Part shown: positions 21,696 to 34,260 of the stretch, piece after piece | Position numbering within the stretch: the first letter of the stretch is position 1 | How the letters are laid out: each line of letters begins with the position of its first letter | Source: Cystobasidiopsis lactophilus | Taxonomy: Eukaryota > Basidiomycota > Agaricostilbomycetes > Agaricostilbales > Chionosphaeraceae | Length of the DNA stretch: 64,000 nt | NCBI GenBank assembly: GCA_001599975.1 | Contig: BCIO01000001.1 | Coordinates: forward strand, 1,054,001-1,118,000 | Direction: 5' to 3' | Notes under the pieces: model-generated | What the model was told of the DNA's origin: nothing | What the model saw: the letters and a program-made list of their open reading frames with translations, nothing else | Database searches by the model: none | Program-made: the position numbers and the translations under genes

Positions 21696-23451
21696 TTAGT
21701 AGATGCCCGGGATGATTCTAGACTTGACAATCTTGCAGTACTTGTCCCAGTCCTTGCCGTACCTGGCGCCACTCAAATTAAGTTCCACGTTTCGAGGAAG
21801 ACGAGGAGGAGGAGGAGGAGGAGGAGGAGAGAAACGCACTTCTTTTGGCAAGCGGCGTCGTCCCTTCTTTGCCGGTGGACCAGCAGCACGGCAAAGTAGA
21901 CGACGTAGTAGTAGGTGATGGGCGTCGAGAAGCCGGTGGGCAAGCACCAGGCCCAGGCCATGGTCCAGTCGCCCATGTAGTTCGGGTGGCGGGACCGACC
22001 CCACCAGCCGGAAGTGAGCAGCTTGGTGCCCCTGGCCGTGTCCATCGATTTCAAGTCTGTTCGCAGCCGACTTAGCACAGAAATTCACCGGGCAAAGAGG
22101 GAAAGGACGCGAACTCTTTGGGTTCTTGCCATTCCGGAAGTCGTTCTTCTCCAAGTTGCTGACTCGGAAGATGTAGTAGCCGGTGGCCTGGACGGCTAGG
22201 ATGGCCACGATGCCGAGGACGCCGAGCGACTTGGGCTGGGCGGCGAGGAAGCGGGCCTGGAGGGAGTAGGTCATGGGCACCCAGAGCAGGTCGCCGACGG
22301 AGAGCATGAAGCCAAAGCCGTCGGTGGTGATGTCCATCTGCGTCAAGATGGTCGCCTGTTCGATGTTCTCAAATCATCAGGATCCAACAACGGGGCATTG
22401 ATGACAGGGGGAGCTCGGACGAACCTCATTGAAGACCGAGTCGAAGATGTAAATCGAGTGGAAGAGGACGACGAGCACCATGGCGTCCGTCACGCGCCCG
22501 CCCAGGTCGACGTACTGCCGGCACACGCAGCTGATGTCGACCAAAAACCAGAGGATCATGCCGGGCCGGAGCTCGTTGAAAGTCTTGATGTCGAACGAGC
22601 CGATCCGCGGGTTGAGCTCTCTCCCGATGAACCACTGTTTGTGTCCACAATGGACGTGTAAACCTTGGAAAGTGCTTAGAGGGACGAGACACGAACGTTG
22701 TAAATGAGCGAATCGGTGTTGCCGCCCTCGGCCAGCATCTTGTTAGGCAAGTAGGACATGGCGTGTACATAGCATGCCTGTTTACCCCGCTCAATATTTG
22801 AGCATGCGATGAATGCTAGAGGAAAAGCCGGGCGAACCTGAATGAGCGACATGGTGAGCGCGGCAGTGACCATGCCAGCCCAGTGGTCGTAGATGAACAG
22901 CATCGGCTCCGGGCCTTTGATGGCGAGTAGTAGCACCAGCAGAAAGACGGTCAGCATCGAAGTGGCGAATCCTGTGCGTTCTCTGGAAGTCAGCATCTAT
23001 TTCAGACAGGAATAGATTGTGGGACCCAAGAACGCACCATTGATCTTGTAGGACAGCTTCTTGCCGTTCCTCAACACGCCGCCCTGCACCCACTCGCCCG
23101 GCAGGATCCACCAACAGACGACGAGGTAGGCATACCACGCGAAATAAACCTTCATCGCCTCGCCATCGACCAAGCTCCACAGTCCGTCGATCGACGTGTA
23201 CCGGCGCAAGCCATCGGCGAAGAACCTGCCCAGCGGCAAGGGAGGGCAACCAGCCGAGGTGCAGCCGAGCGCGAAGAAGTAGGAGAAGAAAGGCACCAAG
23301 AGGGAGATGCCAATCGCGCCGGGCACGCCCAAGAACTCCTTCTCGTCTGTTGCGAGCCTTATGCCCTCAGACGCAGTTTGTCAGTAGTAGAGTAGGGCAG
23401 CGACGAACGGGACACGGGAGCCGCAACGTAGGCACCAAGCTTGATGCTCAT
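21696..23451 (-). CDS. ERG24: Delta(14)-sterol reductase (ERG24)
   Basis: This enzyme reduces the C14-C15 double bond after Erg11 in ergosterol synthesis, using NADPH in the ER membrane; it is the morpholine fungicide target. Exons read complement(21696..21762, 21840..22056, 22115..22355, 22425..22634, 22697..22777, 22838..22971, 23038..23346, 23409..23451), 433 aa, the usual family length. Hallmarks are FIGRELNPRIGSFD, DLLWVPMTYSLQARF, GYYIFRVSNLEKNDFR, KLLTSGWWGRSRHPNYMGD, HRQRRDDAACQKKYGKDW and the C-terminus RIIPGIY. Multiple hydrophobic helices are present. Four of the seven donors are GTTCGT or close to it. The last intron contains a (GGA)n run. The start exon is only 43 bases. Confidence 0.95.
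21803..21830. repeat. (GGA)n microsatellite inside ERG24 intron
   Basis: A run of about nine GGA triplets on the plus strand. On the coding strand of ERG24 it is (TCC)n and lies in the last intron (21763-21839), where it may act as an extended pyrimidine tract before the CCAG acceptor. Confidence 0.9.
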
Positions 23452-23729
23452 TCGATCGTCCGGCTCCAAGAGTGCGCCTCCGCCCTGTTGTCCGCGTTCT
23501 GCCAAGTTGATGTCATTGCCGCCTCTCGGACTCTTGTTTACAGCCTCGTAGCCTCGGACAACTGCTTGCGATTCAGCCCCTGCCTGCTGCGTGCTTGCCT
23601 CTCTGCCCGGCGGCCCAAGTTGTTTGGTTTCGAGAGGCGCACCGCTCTAACTACATTTTCTGTGAAACGCCCGATGGTGGCCTCCTCTCTTGTTCCAACT
23701 CGACGACGGCCAACAGTAATGCAAGTGCT

Positions 23730-24444
23730 ATGACAGAAGCGACGCTGACTTTCAACCTGGAGCACGTCCTGCTCGGCCTCCAATTGACCTTCGCCGCCTT
23801 TGCCTCGAGCCCGAAAGAGCTCGACGCCTTCTTGCATGTCGCCCGACGGTTCTTCTCTGCTGAAACTACGCCTGAGGTTGGGGAAGGGGAGTTCGGCGTG
23901 CTGTTGGCTTCATTCTTGGCGCGCCAGTTGATGCAGGGCTCGGAGGAGGAGCGCCGCCAAGTCGGGGAGTGGTGGCCCTTGATGGCCGTCCTCAGTGGCC
24001 GGGTCGAAGTGGAAGCTTTACCAGCACCACCGAATTCAGGCTCGTCAGCTGGCCTGCCTATAGCAGCAGAAGCAGACTCGGAGGAGCTGGGCTCGACCAG
24101 GTCCGTGTTCTTTGTTCTCTTGGTCGATTTTTTGTGGGGCAAGCAGAACTCAATTGAGTCGTCGATTTAACCCCAGTGAACAAGAAGGCCCATTCACTCC
24201 GCCCCTCTCTGCGTCCTCGGCCTCCTTCGACCTAACGCCCACTTTATCCGGAGTGCAGCAGCCGAAGCTCAAGGGCAAGGTGACCACGCTCTTGAAGGCC
24301 ACCTCGGACGGCTTTGCTTTCTCGCCCAGCACTTTAAGCGGTCAAGATGAAGGTGGCGGAGGGGCGTCCGCGAGGCTGGTCAAGCTCGACAAGCACCCGG
24401 GCAAGTCGGCCCTGCTCATCTCCATTGCCGGCCGGGACCTGTGA
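23730..24444 (+). CDS. Uncharacterised protein
   Basis: Exons are 23730..24100 and 24147..24444 (222 aa) with a 46-base GTCCGT...GCAG intron. The N-terminal half looks helical (LEHVLLGLQLTFAAFASS, then ARRFFSAETT). The C-terminal part contains LKGKVTTLLKATSDGFAF and ends SALLISIAGRDL. No known motif. It is divergent from ERG24, with 278 bases between starts, so the two share a promoter region. Confidence 0.65.
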
Positions 24445-25191
24445 GCCGGGTCGCCTTTCACTTTAGGGACTATACAATGATCTCTGTCGCTTTGTTCGTC
24501 GACTCACAGAGTCGTGTTACCGGGTGGCAAGGTGTTAGTGGTGAGATGAAGCGCACCATAGAAATGGCCTGGCCAGTTCTCAAGTTTCGCCGTCCCACAG
24601 GAACGGCGACACGGCGTGGCAGACTCTTACGACCTAGGAGACGCCCTGCCCTCTTCAGCGGCTATGCCAGGGAAGGCTGCTCATCGAACTGTCATCCTGG
24701 CCTGAGCTCGCGTCGAAGTTAAGGTCGCTGCCAGTGAGTGATGCTTTCGCGGTAGAGATCTTTAAGGCTCTTATGAGGCTGTTGTCTTCGCAGGCTAGTA
24801 AGATGGTGGCAGTAGCAAGGTGGCACACCAGGTGAGTTGCATGATCTCCCTCAGAATTGCCAAGCTGTTCGATTCTCAAAGGTCGTGAAACCACAGACCG
24901 CTAACATGCTTCTAATGGGCTTTTCAGTTGGTATTGGGTTAATTTCGGCGATGTCATGGGTCTTCTCCTTTCGTTCTTTCAACAACGCATCAGTAACTTT
25001 CAATTCCCTTCGCACGGATTTCCCCCATAGCATATATTTCCCACGCTTCGTTTAGTTTTCTTTAAGCTTGCTATCTCGTACGCTTAATACCCCCAGATCA
25101 TGATTTCCCACTTGTCGTCCTTCGAAGTGACTGTTTTGCCACCGTTTTGAGCCCAGGCACCCTTTTCCCAACGCAACCCAGTCCTTTTACC
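24445..25191. other. Intergenic region with no supported gene
   Basis: About 750 bases between two plus-strand unknown genes. Short frames on both strands carry no recognisable domain or consistent splice pattern. Confidence 0.4.
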
Positions 25192-25976
25192 ATGACTATG
25201 TCTAATGCTTCAAATCTTTTTATGGCTCTGGTCCATTTGCGCATTGTGTTCGACCGCCGGCCTGAGCAGTTGGACGCAGAAGAGCGGCGGTTTGGCTGGA
25301 AGCTGCCTCGTTACAAGGCCCGCCAATGCCTCAAGGCATTCACGTCTCAGCTCAAGCCATACTTTGAGCTTGCAGACAAATGCAGAGAGGCTCCTGACGG
25401 CCCTGATCCGCCTGCGGAAGAGATTGCCGCGTTCATGCTGCGTCACCCCCTCATTCCTGCGACCTTGCTCCAATTTTCTCGCTTCAATCCCGACACCTCC
25501 TGGTTCCTCTACTTGAGAGACGAGTTGAAACTTCCGCTGGAGGAGAACTGGGCTCGCTGGCAAGAATCCTTTGGGACACTCGGGATCAGAGGCGATCACG
25601 CGGAGAGCGGAGATCTCTTAGGACCAGATACAGCCTGGCTGTCGTATGCCGGCGAACTCATTGGCTGGGACGAGTTTCTACTTCAAGTGGGCATTTGTGG
25701 TCGGCCCTCGTCATAGCGGCTTTCAAACGCTGATCGCATATCATACAGGTGGCGCTGTCGTTAGAAGCGCTGGCAGCCTCTTCAGGCCGTGGGTTCTGGT
25801 GGTTTCACTCTTTAGACGATACCAAGCTCCATGAAGTCTGTTCCGGTGAGCCGATTGTATTTCTGGCATTCTAAACAGCGACTCACTCCCTTGCTGAGCC
25901 ACAAGGCGGCCACAAGCTCTTTTTAGGCACGCTTCCCAGCACAGATCAGAGTAAAGAAGCCTTGATTTCGCTCTGA
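25192..25976 (+). CDS. Uncharacterised protein
   Basis: Exons are 25192..25686, 25749..25845 and 25906..25976 (220 aa); introns are 62 and 60 bases. The protein starts MTMSNASNLFMALVHLR and contains RHPLIPATLLQFSRFNPDTS and a Trp/Phe-rich segment (SGRGFWWFHSLDD). It looks globular and cytosolic. I recognise no family. Confidence 0.65.
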
Positions 25977-26286
25977 TGGTCTGTGCATGGCTATCGCACA
26001 TGGTTGGGCTTCCAGGTCATCAAATTGCGAGGGTTGGCTACCTGTAGGCCGGAGGGCGTACGCATGCAATGAAAGCCGCCCTGCTTAAACGACTCACCTA
26101 CCTTCTCGTGCTGTAGCTCGTTAGACGTTGGCAATCCCACTTGTCAGGCGTTCCGAGGGCGCGCGAGATTCGCCACCCTTTTTCGTTTCTTGAGCTGCTC
26201 CCGCCGCTTGCCGAACCTTCTCCCCCGCTGAAAGACCTTCCAATGGTACGTGGCACTTCTGGCAGGAAGCTCTTGCTCAGAGGAGA
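25977..26286. other. Intergenic region
   Basis: Short spacer and probable promoter for the F-box-like gene. Nothing else is seen. Confidence 0.35.
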
Positions 26287-27492
26287 ATGCAGGCCCAACT
26301 CCTGTCCTTGCCGCCCGAAATCTTGACCGAGATTTTTCGGCTCGTTATGCAAACCCCAAGCAGCTCTCTCGATGTTCCGACCGAGTGGTCCGTGCCTCGT
26401 TTCTACGGCATGCGTTTTGACATTTACGAGGGGCCCCGTGGTGTGGCGCCGTGGCGTCTCTCTCAATTCCTCATATGTCAGTCGCTGTGGCCAATTGTCC
26501 ACGCGGCCTTCTGGGAAAAACTGGAGGTCACCGTTCGCACCAAAGAATCACCCACCGCCTTGAGTTGGATGCACACTGTCACATTTCGCCCGAATCCGGC
26601 GACGAAGATCCTGCGGATCCGCTTCCAGTGCCCTCTCGATGATGAAGCGGACGAAGGGGAAGCATCAAAAGCTTGGCCGGATGCGTTGAACTGGATTTCT
26701 ACCCGTTGGCCGTGCCTGCAACAGATCGACCTCGTTTGCGAAAGCAACATCTGGCCGCAAGTTGCAGCCTGCCTGTCTCGCTTTCCGCAGAGGGACAAAA
26801 TCGACGCAATCTTCTTCACACGGGGCTTTTCTGTCTCCGTTGAAGATGTCCAGCTCCTTTCTTCTTTTTCTCTGACGGAATTCGGCGTCACCTATCATGA
26901 TGGAGGAGGCAAGCTCCACCTGGATGACTGTGCAGTCGACGATGAGGACATCATTTCTTGCAACTTCCGCCAAAGCCGAGCGGACGGCTCTCTCCTCCAA
27001 ACAGCTAACTTGTTCAGCATCACACTTCTCTTTCCCTTCAGCTCGCAAGAATCTGCCACCAGCATGACCTACTTGCTTCGTCATGCTCCAGCGTTGAAAA
27101 AGCTCGGGGTTGTGCAGTGGGAAGTGGACACCGAATTCGACATTTCAGACTTTTTCAAATCAGTTGTCAGCAAGCAAGTGTCGTACCTCGAAGTCGCCGC
27201 GTCTTTCGCGGAAGAATCAACGTGGCGCTTCATTCTCGAGCAAACACGGCTCCTTCACTTCGCTCTGGATTTGCGCTACTTCGAAGCTTCGAAAAAAGCG
27301 GTCTCAGAGATCTGCTCTTTGATACCAGCACAAGTCACCAGGCTTGACTTTGTAAACGAAGGCTTGGCGAAGAGAAGCTATGGCGATGAAGCACCCAGGC
27401 CACTGCTTGAACTCCTCCAAGAGCTATGTCCTGGTCGCCGGGGTCGCCGGGCTGTGGGCGACGGGGAGAAATTGACCGTCTTTCTCGACTAG
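26287..27492 (+). CDS. F-box-like protein
   Basis: A single exon of 401 aa. The start LLSLPPEILTEIFRLVM is a typical F-box helix (LPPEIL.EIF). The rest consists of alternating strand and helix segments with LEVTVRT, LRIRFQCPL and ISYLEV-like YLEVAASF, as in fungal F-box proteins with degenerate leucine-rich repeats. It probably recruits substrates to an SCF E3 ligase; no target can be guessed. It is one of the few intronless genes in the window and is not obviously paralogous to the F-box-like gene at 9400. Confidence 0.75.
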   Translation: MQAQLLSLPPEILTEIFRLVMQTPSSSLDVPTEWSVPRFYGMRFDIYEGPRGVAPWRLSQFLICQSLWPIVHAAFWEKLEVTVRTKESPTALSWMHTVTFRPNPATKILRIRFQCPLDDEADEGEASKAWPDALNWISTRWPCLQQIDLVCESNIWPQVAACLSRFPQRDKIDAIFFTRGFSVSVEDVQLLSSFSLTEFGVTYHDGGGKLHLDDCAVDDEDIISCNFRQSRADGSLLQTANLFSITLLFPFSSQESATSMTYLLRHAPALKKLGVVQWEVDTEFDISDFFKSVVSKQVSYLEVAASFAEESTWRFILEQTRLLHFALDLRYFEASKKAVSEICSLIPAQVTRLDFVNEGLAKRSYGDEAPRPLLELLQELCPGRRGRRAVGDGEKLTVFLD

Positions 27493-27955
27493 CCCTTCTC
27501 CGAAGAATCTCCTTCGACCGGTGCGTCGGTTCCTGCACCAATTCTCGTCACCTCTGAGCGTTCCCCACCAGTCCTTCGATTGCTGTACCGAGTAGCTTAT
27601 ACCCTGAAGCCGCAGCTCTCGCCAACTTCCTCCAGCCGAATTGCGCCTTCGCACCTCCCTTCTTCTGACCTGGCTTTTCTTTTGTACACCGTTTCAACCT
27701 CAGCCTTTGCTTTCTAGACGCTATCTCTCCTTCGGGGCAGCGTACTGCTTCACTTGTAGACCACTGCCTCACTTGTAGACTTTCTTGCTCTCTAATCCGG
27801 CCGGTGGCGTGCCCATGCAACGAAGCTAGGGCCCATTGTAGCATTCATACTATGACACTTTTAGCCCAAACGTGCTCCATATTTCACCATTGAACCCCTA
27901 CATCCCTCTCTGCACTTTTCAAACCCCCCTCGATCCCGTTGCGCCACACACGACT
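27493..27955. other. Intergenic region between convergent genes
   Basis: 3' flanks of the F-box-like gene and the membrane protein gene. Pyrimidine-rich; no gene seen. Confidence 0.4.
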
Positions 27956-28678
27956 TTAGGCCACCTTGGCGACCGGTTTGTCGGCGCGATGAGTGGCGAC
28001 GGAGTAGAGCACGACGATGTAGCCGACGAGCATGACGCTGGCGGGACCCCAGTGGGCCATGCCGAACAGCTGGAAGAGCTTGGGGTCGGCGGGAGGCAGG
28101 CCGCCGCGCTTCAGCAGCTGTTTGACCTCACTGTCAGCTATGGTAAAAAGGAATTGAGCCAGTAAGGCAAGCTTACACGAGGCCAGGCGACGTTGTACAT
28201 CGCTCCCAAAACTTCGGCTCCGAGCAGCGCCTGCAGAGAGACGATGAGACGAGAGTTCGAAGTCCTCCTGAACGACTACGCACAGCACAACAAACGGTGT
28301 TGCCGATGTAGATAAGCCAGAGGGAAGCTTGGCTGGTGAGCTTGATGGCTTGGGGCTGGTGGACAAGGATGCCCAAGACAAGAACGAGCAGGCCGCTGGA
28401 CATCAACTGCTCATGCCTGTATGACCACCAACACTACCAACATCAGCTGGAAGGAAGCTGATGCAGAAGGTAGGAGCCAGCCATACACAGCAACAGTCAC
28501 TTCCAGCTGTCCTACAACGCCAGCGTGCATTCTGTGGACCGATTCTTCCCACTTAGCAGCCGCGGATGCTAGGGTAGGAAAGCGAGACCCACTGAGTGCC
28601 ATAGAGCATCCCAGAAACGAGGAAAGTCAAGCCGGCCGTCACGCAGGCTTGCGCCACGTCGCTTTGCGCAAGGACCAT
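27956..28678 (-). CDS. Small multi-pass membrane protein, unidentified
   Basis: Secure exons are complement(27956..28117, 28177..28230, about 28284..28406) and a first exon 28589..28678 that starts MVLAQSDVAQACVTAGLTFL. The middle join is uncertain: a small exon near 28519-28551 (WEESVHRMHAG) may link exon 1 to QLMSSGLLVLVLGILVH. Three or four hydrophobic helices are visible, including LWLIYIGNTVCCAALLGAEV and ASVMLVGYIVVLYSVATH. The layout is loosely like the hydroxylaminobenzene-mutase/DUF membrane families, but I would not assign it. It shares a divergent promoter with the bL35m gene. Confidence 0.55.
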
Positions 28679-29019
28679 TGTCAATAAACGTGTTGTTGAG
28701 TGCGGTAGGACGATTCGGATGTCGCTTTGGACTTTGCAGGCTCCAGAGAGCAAGTTGTTGGTTTGCGGTGGCGTCAGAGATTGAAGAGCGTGGGCAGGCT
28801 CCGCGAAGTGGAGATTGGGCTCGAGGGTGGGAGATATGCGGAGGGCCAAGAGCGCGGGGCCAATCAGGTCGCAGGTATTGGGGCGCGCCGGTGGGTTCGA
28901 CAGCTACACAGTATTGGAGCAGAAAAGCCAAAAGGCAGAAACCAGCAGCTCACGAATTTGGCGGTCTGCGGAAGAGGGAGCAACTTGCTCTTGGAGCCCG
29001 CCCGCCAAAAACACACGCC
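28679..29019. promoter_or_regulatory. Bidirectional promoter region
   Basis: The 341 bases between the start codons of the membrane protein (minus) and mitochondrial bL35m (plus). No TATA box is evident. Confidence 0.4.
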
Positions 29020-29388
29020 ATGTTCTTATTAAATGCATTGCTAGGGCGGCCGCAACCTCCGTTATTAGCGCTGGCGGCTGGGACAAGGAGGACGCTGTAC
29101 AACAAGCGGGCGCCGACGCTCAAGGCCAAGACGCACAAAGGCACCCAAAAGCGCTGGAGCGTTATGCCTTCGGGCCTCTTCAAGCGGGTTCGTCTCATCG
29201 GTCTCTGACTCTAGCAATGGACATTTGCTGATGAGAGCGGAATGGGACAACAGAGGAAGCTAGGGAATCAGCACTTGGCGCACTCCAAATCCTCCTCCCA
29301 GCTCCAAAGGCTCTCCCAAGCAGCGTTCGCCTCTTCCTATCACGCCTCAAAGCTCAAAAAGCTGCTGCCGTACTTCAAGAGAGCGTAG
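29020..29388 (+). CDS. Mitochondrial large-subunit ribosomal protein bL35m
   Basis: A structural protein of the mitochondrial ribosome. Exons are 29020..29187 and 29254..29388 (100 aa), joined by a GTTCGT...ACAACAG intron. Residues 1-30 look like a mitochondrial targeting sequence (MFLLNALLGRPQPPLLALAA, then RRTLYN). The mature part has the bL35 pattern KAKTHKGTQKRW, SGLFKR, then GNQHLAHSKSS and a basic C-terminus KLKKLLPYFKRA. Length is normal for the family. Confidence 0.88.
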
Positions 29389-29603
29389 CACGCCGTTGTA
29401 CAGAGGTCGTCTCGCAAAAGGGCCAAGGGGCAAAATTGCAAAGGGGGAAGGAGGGCATTCAATTGGGAAACACAACTTTTTGGGGAGTCTTTGAGAAAGC
29501 ATCAAATTGAAGGGAAGGCGTATATGGGAAGGTTGGTGGCAGAGGGACAAGGTGGAGGACGAAGGTCGGAAAGGGGGGTCGTCTGGATCGGTTGTTGAGG
29601 CGT

Positions 29604-31041
<1,438 letters not shown>

Positions 31042-31434
31042 GGTTCGTCGAGCTGGCGGAAGAGGCGTGGGTCAAAGCGACGTGTTGGGGGCGGCGCAAG
31101 CACAACAGGGGGAGAAGGTCCAAGATTGGGTAGCGGGCTCGCTGCTCGATGGCCACCGCCCCTGGGTTAGCTCCCTGCGCGTCTGCACGTCGCTGGATGC
31201 TTGCTCACTGAGTTGGACAGCCCGGCGACTGGTTGCTGCCGTTCTGGCCTTGATCTCGTCACATAGGCTCTGCCTCAGGCCATCTCTCCCTGCTTGTGGT
31301 CCAGATCGAAACTCTTCTCAAAGGCGCTATAAAGCCCTGAGCTGCAGTCAGAGTGATTATATGTTATTCAAAGGATCGTGCATTGGTAGAGACAATGAGT
31401 TTTGCTCGTGAGAAGGACATTTGCCACCGGAGCC
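31042..31434. other. Intergenic region
   Basis: Upstream of PP2A and downstream of the next minus-strand gene. No gene seen. Confidence 0.35.
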
Positions 31435-32085
31435 TTAGTCCACCTCGATAGGGTCTACAGCCTTGGTTCGGACCGTCAAGCGCTTCGTCATCTTGACCAA
31501 GGAGATCGGGTGCTTGATCGCCCATGTCGTAGATGCCACCAGCTTGCCCGCGAACCGAAACCTAACGCGGCGCGAGGAAGGCTTTCAACCGAAGGCATCA
31601 ACTCGCAAGAAGGAAGTTTCAGCCAAGAGGAGGGGGGACTCACACTGGTCCAAGGAAAGAACTGATCCCGATCTCGAAGCTCTATCTGCCAGAGCAATAG
31701 GGAGGCGGGCACCAGCTGGCTTTCAACCGGCGCCTCGAAGTCCTCGTAGCGGTACTGGCAGTCGTAGAACCATTCGTTCATGCGGTGATCTAGTACGCGG
31801 CCGAGAATCTTAGCGTGTGCGTTTTTTGCTCGCCTAATGACCGGTACAGAAGCGACGCCGGCAAGAGGGTCCTGCGAATGGGAGGCGTTCGGTGGCAAAC
31901 CGACGTTGTCCGGGACTTCGACCTACATGGGGAGGAGGACGATGTTGCTTGGCAACTTTCCCAGAAGCGTGGTCCTTGTAGATCTGCGGGGCAGCTGAGG
32001 TCGAAGGGGCAAAGGAGGCAAGGGGAGCAGCGCGCCCGCGCGCCAGCTTGCTCATTTTGGGCAGGGTCAACAGCGAGATTGCCAT
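31435..32085 (-). CDS. Uncharacterised protein, probably mitochondrial
   Basis: Exons read complement(31435..31581, 31644..31871, 31927..32085), 177 aa; introns of 62 and 55 bases. The N-terminus (MAISLLTLPKMSKLARGRAA) is Arg/Lys-rich and free of acids, as in mitochondrial presequences. The core contains HAKILGRVLDHRMNEWFYDC and QYRYEDFEAPVESQLVPASL. The end is basic (KMTKRLTVRTKAVDPIEVD). Size and charge would fit a mitochondrial ribosome-associated protein, but I do not recognise it. The second acceptor (TTGAAAG) was chosen because it alone gives a sensible frame with the strong GTGAGT donor. Confidence 0.65.
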
Positions 32086-33195
32086 CCGGTCACTTCAGTC
32101 GAAGGTCTCCAGAAATAGACGCTGGGCTCTGGTGGTCGTTACGAACGAACGTTTCGCGCGAAGCAATTCGATGAAGGAAAGAAGCGACCTCCTTTGATTG
32201 TTAGAGACCGCGGAAACGTTCGAGAGGCCCAAGCTCTGGGGGACAAGCTTATCCTTTAAGTCTGTCTACGACGTCGGCGTTGCAGTCACAAGCAATTGGA
32301 AGGAGGCAAGTTGGTGGCGACTGCGAGAGCCTTCTCTGGCCATGAACTCGGCCTTGAAAGGAGGCGATGCCCCTTCTGGCCCCACGACGAAAGTTCTCTC
32401 GCAAATCCCCCAGAAGAGATGGAAACCTGACACGAAGGTAGCGCTGGATGGCAGGGCCGGTCGCCACAGCAGCGAAAGGCGCCTCAGGGGAAGAAGGATC
32501 CTCCTGTGCGAGTCGGGCCTGCGCAAAAAGGAGTACTGGAAGTCCTTTGATATTTGATCAAATCCGTCTGTCAAAGACGCAACATGATGACGGACGAGCG
32601 AGCAAGAGGGCTTTTGTGCCTCTTTCACCGGACCAGCCATCATATCCCGAGAGCCTAGCGGTCCCTTCCTTCTTTGCCTGCCATCTCGCTGCCGTTTGAT
32701 AACTACGCTTAGAATGCCTTGTTGTCCTTGGAAGCGCTCTCATGATCGACGAGGATATGGTCTTGGAGGCGCAGCGATCGTGTTGGCCCTGCGTTCATCT
32801 GTCCACCTATGTTGCAGCATCCTGGTCTGGATTTCTCGTGTTAATGCTGAAATCAGAACCATTGAGGTAGGCGGGCACCTGATTTGGAGCTGTTCTGTTA
32901 AATGTTCTCCTCTCTCTCTGTCCTCCTCGAGGTCTAGCCGTCAACACTCGGGACGCGGTGCTTGATTCGACGTGGATCTCTGTGTTTCAGACTTTTGCTC
33001 GGACTTCTGTGCTAGGGCTTCGAGGGCTAAGGCAGCCGTGTTCCTAGGCTGCGCGCGAATGCGTCACAGCTCGACGCCTTGAACCCGGTTCAGGCCCTTC
33101 AGCCGTCGGCGCCGGTGACAGGACTCGGATATACCTCCATTTATAAGGAGGTGTCGTGCCCTTGTTGGTTCGCTCTACCAATTCCTGGGGCAAGC
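32086..33195. other. Long intergenic region with no supported gene
   Basis: Over 1 kb between divergently read genes. The longest frames (plus 32198-32557, minus 32266-32643) overlap one another and have no recognisable features. Treated as promoter/leader sequence. Confidence 0.4.
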
Positions 33196-34009
33196 ATGAA
33201 TCACCACGACCAATACAACCAACATGGACTCCACAACCCGTACGAAGACCATCTCAACGGCTATGAAGACCATGGCGCTGATACTCACGATCACTTGAAT
33301 GTGCGACCCTACGAGCGGTCATCGCCTAGCTGCCATCTTCTCTTAGAGGAATGCCGCAAGCTGTTCTCCAACCAGTACGAGCATGGCGGCAAACTGTCTC
33401 TATCGCAGCTCTGCGCTAATGCGAAGGCTTTACACTTCTCTTTAGCTCATCTGCAGGTCGCATTGGCGGAAGGCTTTGCTCACAGATATCTTTCATTTGA
33501 CGAGGTCGAAGCCAGAATTGAAGGGGCGCGCCTGGTCTGGCTGGATACCGATCAGCAGGTCGATCGTTTTGGTGTCCACGAATACATCGATCATAGCAAA
33601 CACTTTTCCGAAATCGAGGTTGAGTCTACACTTGTAAAAGAAGCGGGCATATACGTCCTACACGAGTGAGTGCGACTGATAACCCTTGTCCCAGTTTTCT
33701 TACAATCTTCAATTCCGATATGACAGATCCATCGTTCAGTATGCGCACGCCGTCAAGGCCAGGGCGCGCACATTCGGTCGCGAATCACACCCCAACAATT
33801 CTGACGAAGCTGTCAGATTCATCCTGTGCCATTCTGGGTTCACCGAAGAGAGGTTCTTGCACGATGCACCACCTGGTCAGAGGGATCGTTATACGCATCT
33901 TTTCCTCGACGCTGTCCGCGACCGTGTTTTGGTTCCAGATCTCTTGGCGCATTGCCACAGTGGTACTGTCCAGATGTGGCAGTTGAATGAATTGCTTTGT
34001 CCGTTCTAG
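33196..34009 (+). CDS. Uncharacterised protein
   Basis: Exons are 33196..33665 and 33727..34009 (250 aa); the 61-base intron has GTGAGT...GACAG. The N-terminal 30 residues are rich in His, Asn, Tyr and Asp (MNHHDQYNQHGLHNPYEDHL). A folded region follows, with CHLLLEECRKLFSNQYEHGG and SEDE-free helices such as LHFSLAHLQVALAEGFAHRY. The frame is open upstream to 33079, but 33196 has a better context. No family is recognised. Confidence 0.65.
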
Positions 34010-34260
34010 TTCGTTGCAGTGCTGGTTTTTGTACTGTTGCATTGCCCATAACACTCCTTCACTCATTTGCCACTCGGCATTTTGCAAATCTTTGCAACTC
34101 GAGCAAGAGGTCTCTTGACGATAATTCGACAAGAGATGCTACGGCAAATTCTGAGCAAGCAATAGTCCTTAGACGGCTTTGTAGAAGTTGAGACATGACA
34201 TCGGTAGGTGGAGCAACCCCAGGCAGAGCGGCACTCGCCTTTTGGACCTGACCATCCAAA

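Noticed and set aside
32266-32643. Minus-strand frame in the long gap upstream of 33196
   Set aside because: Overlaps an equally long plus-strand frame and lacks any recognisable motif.
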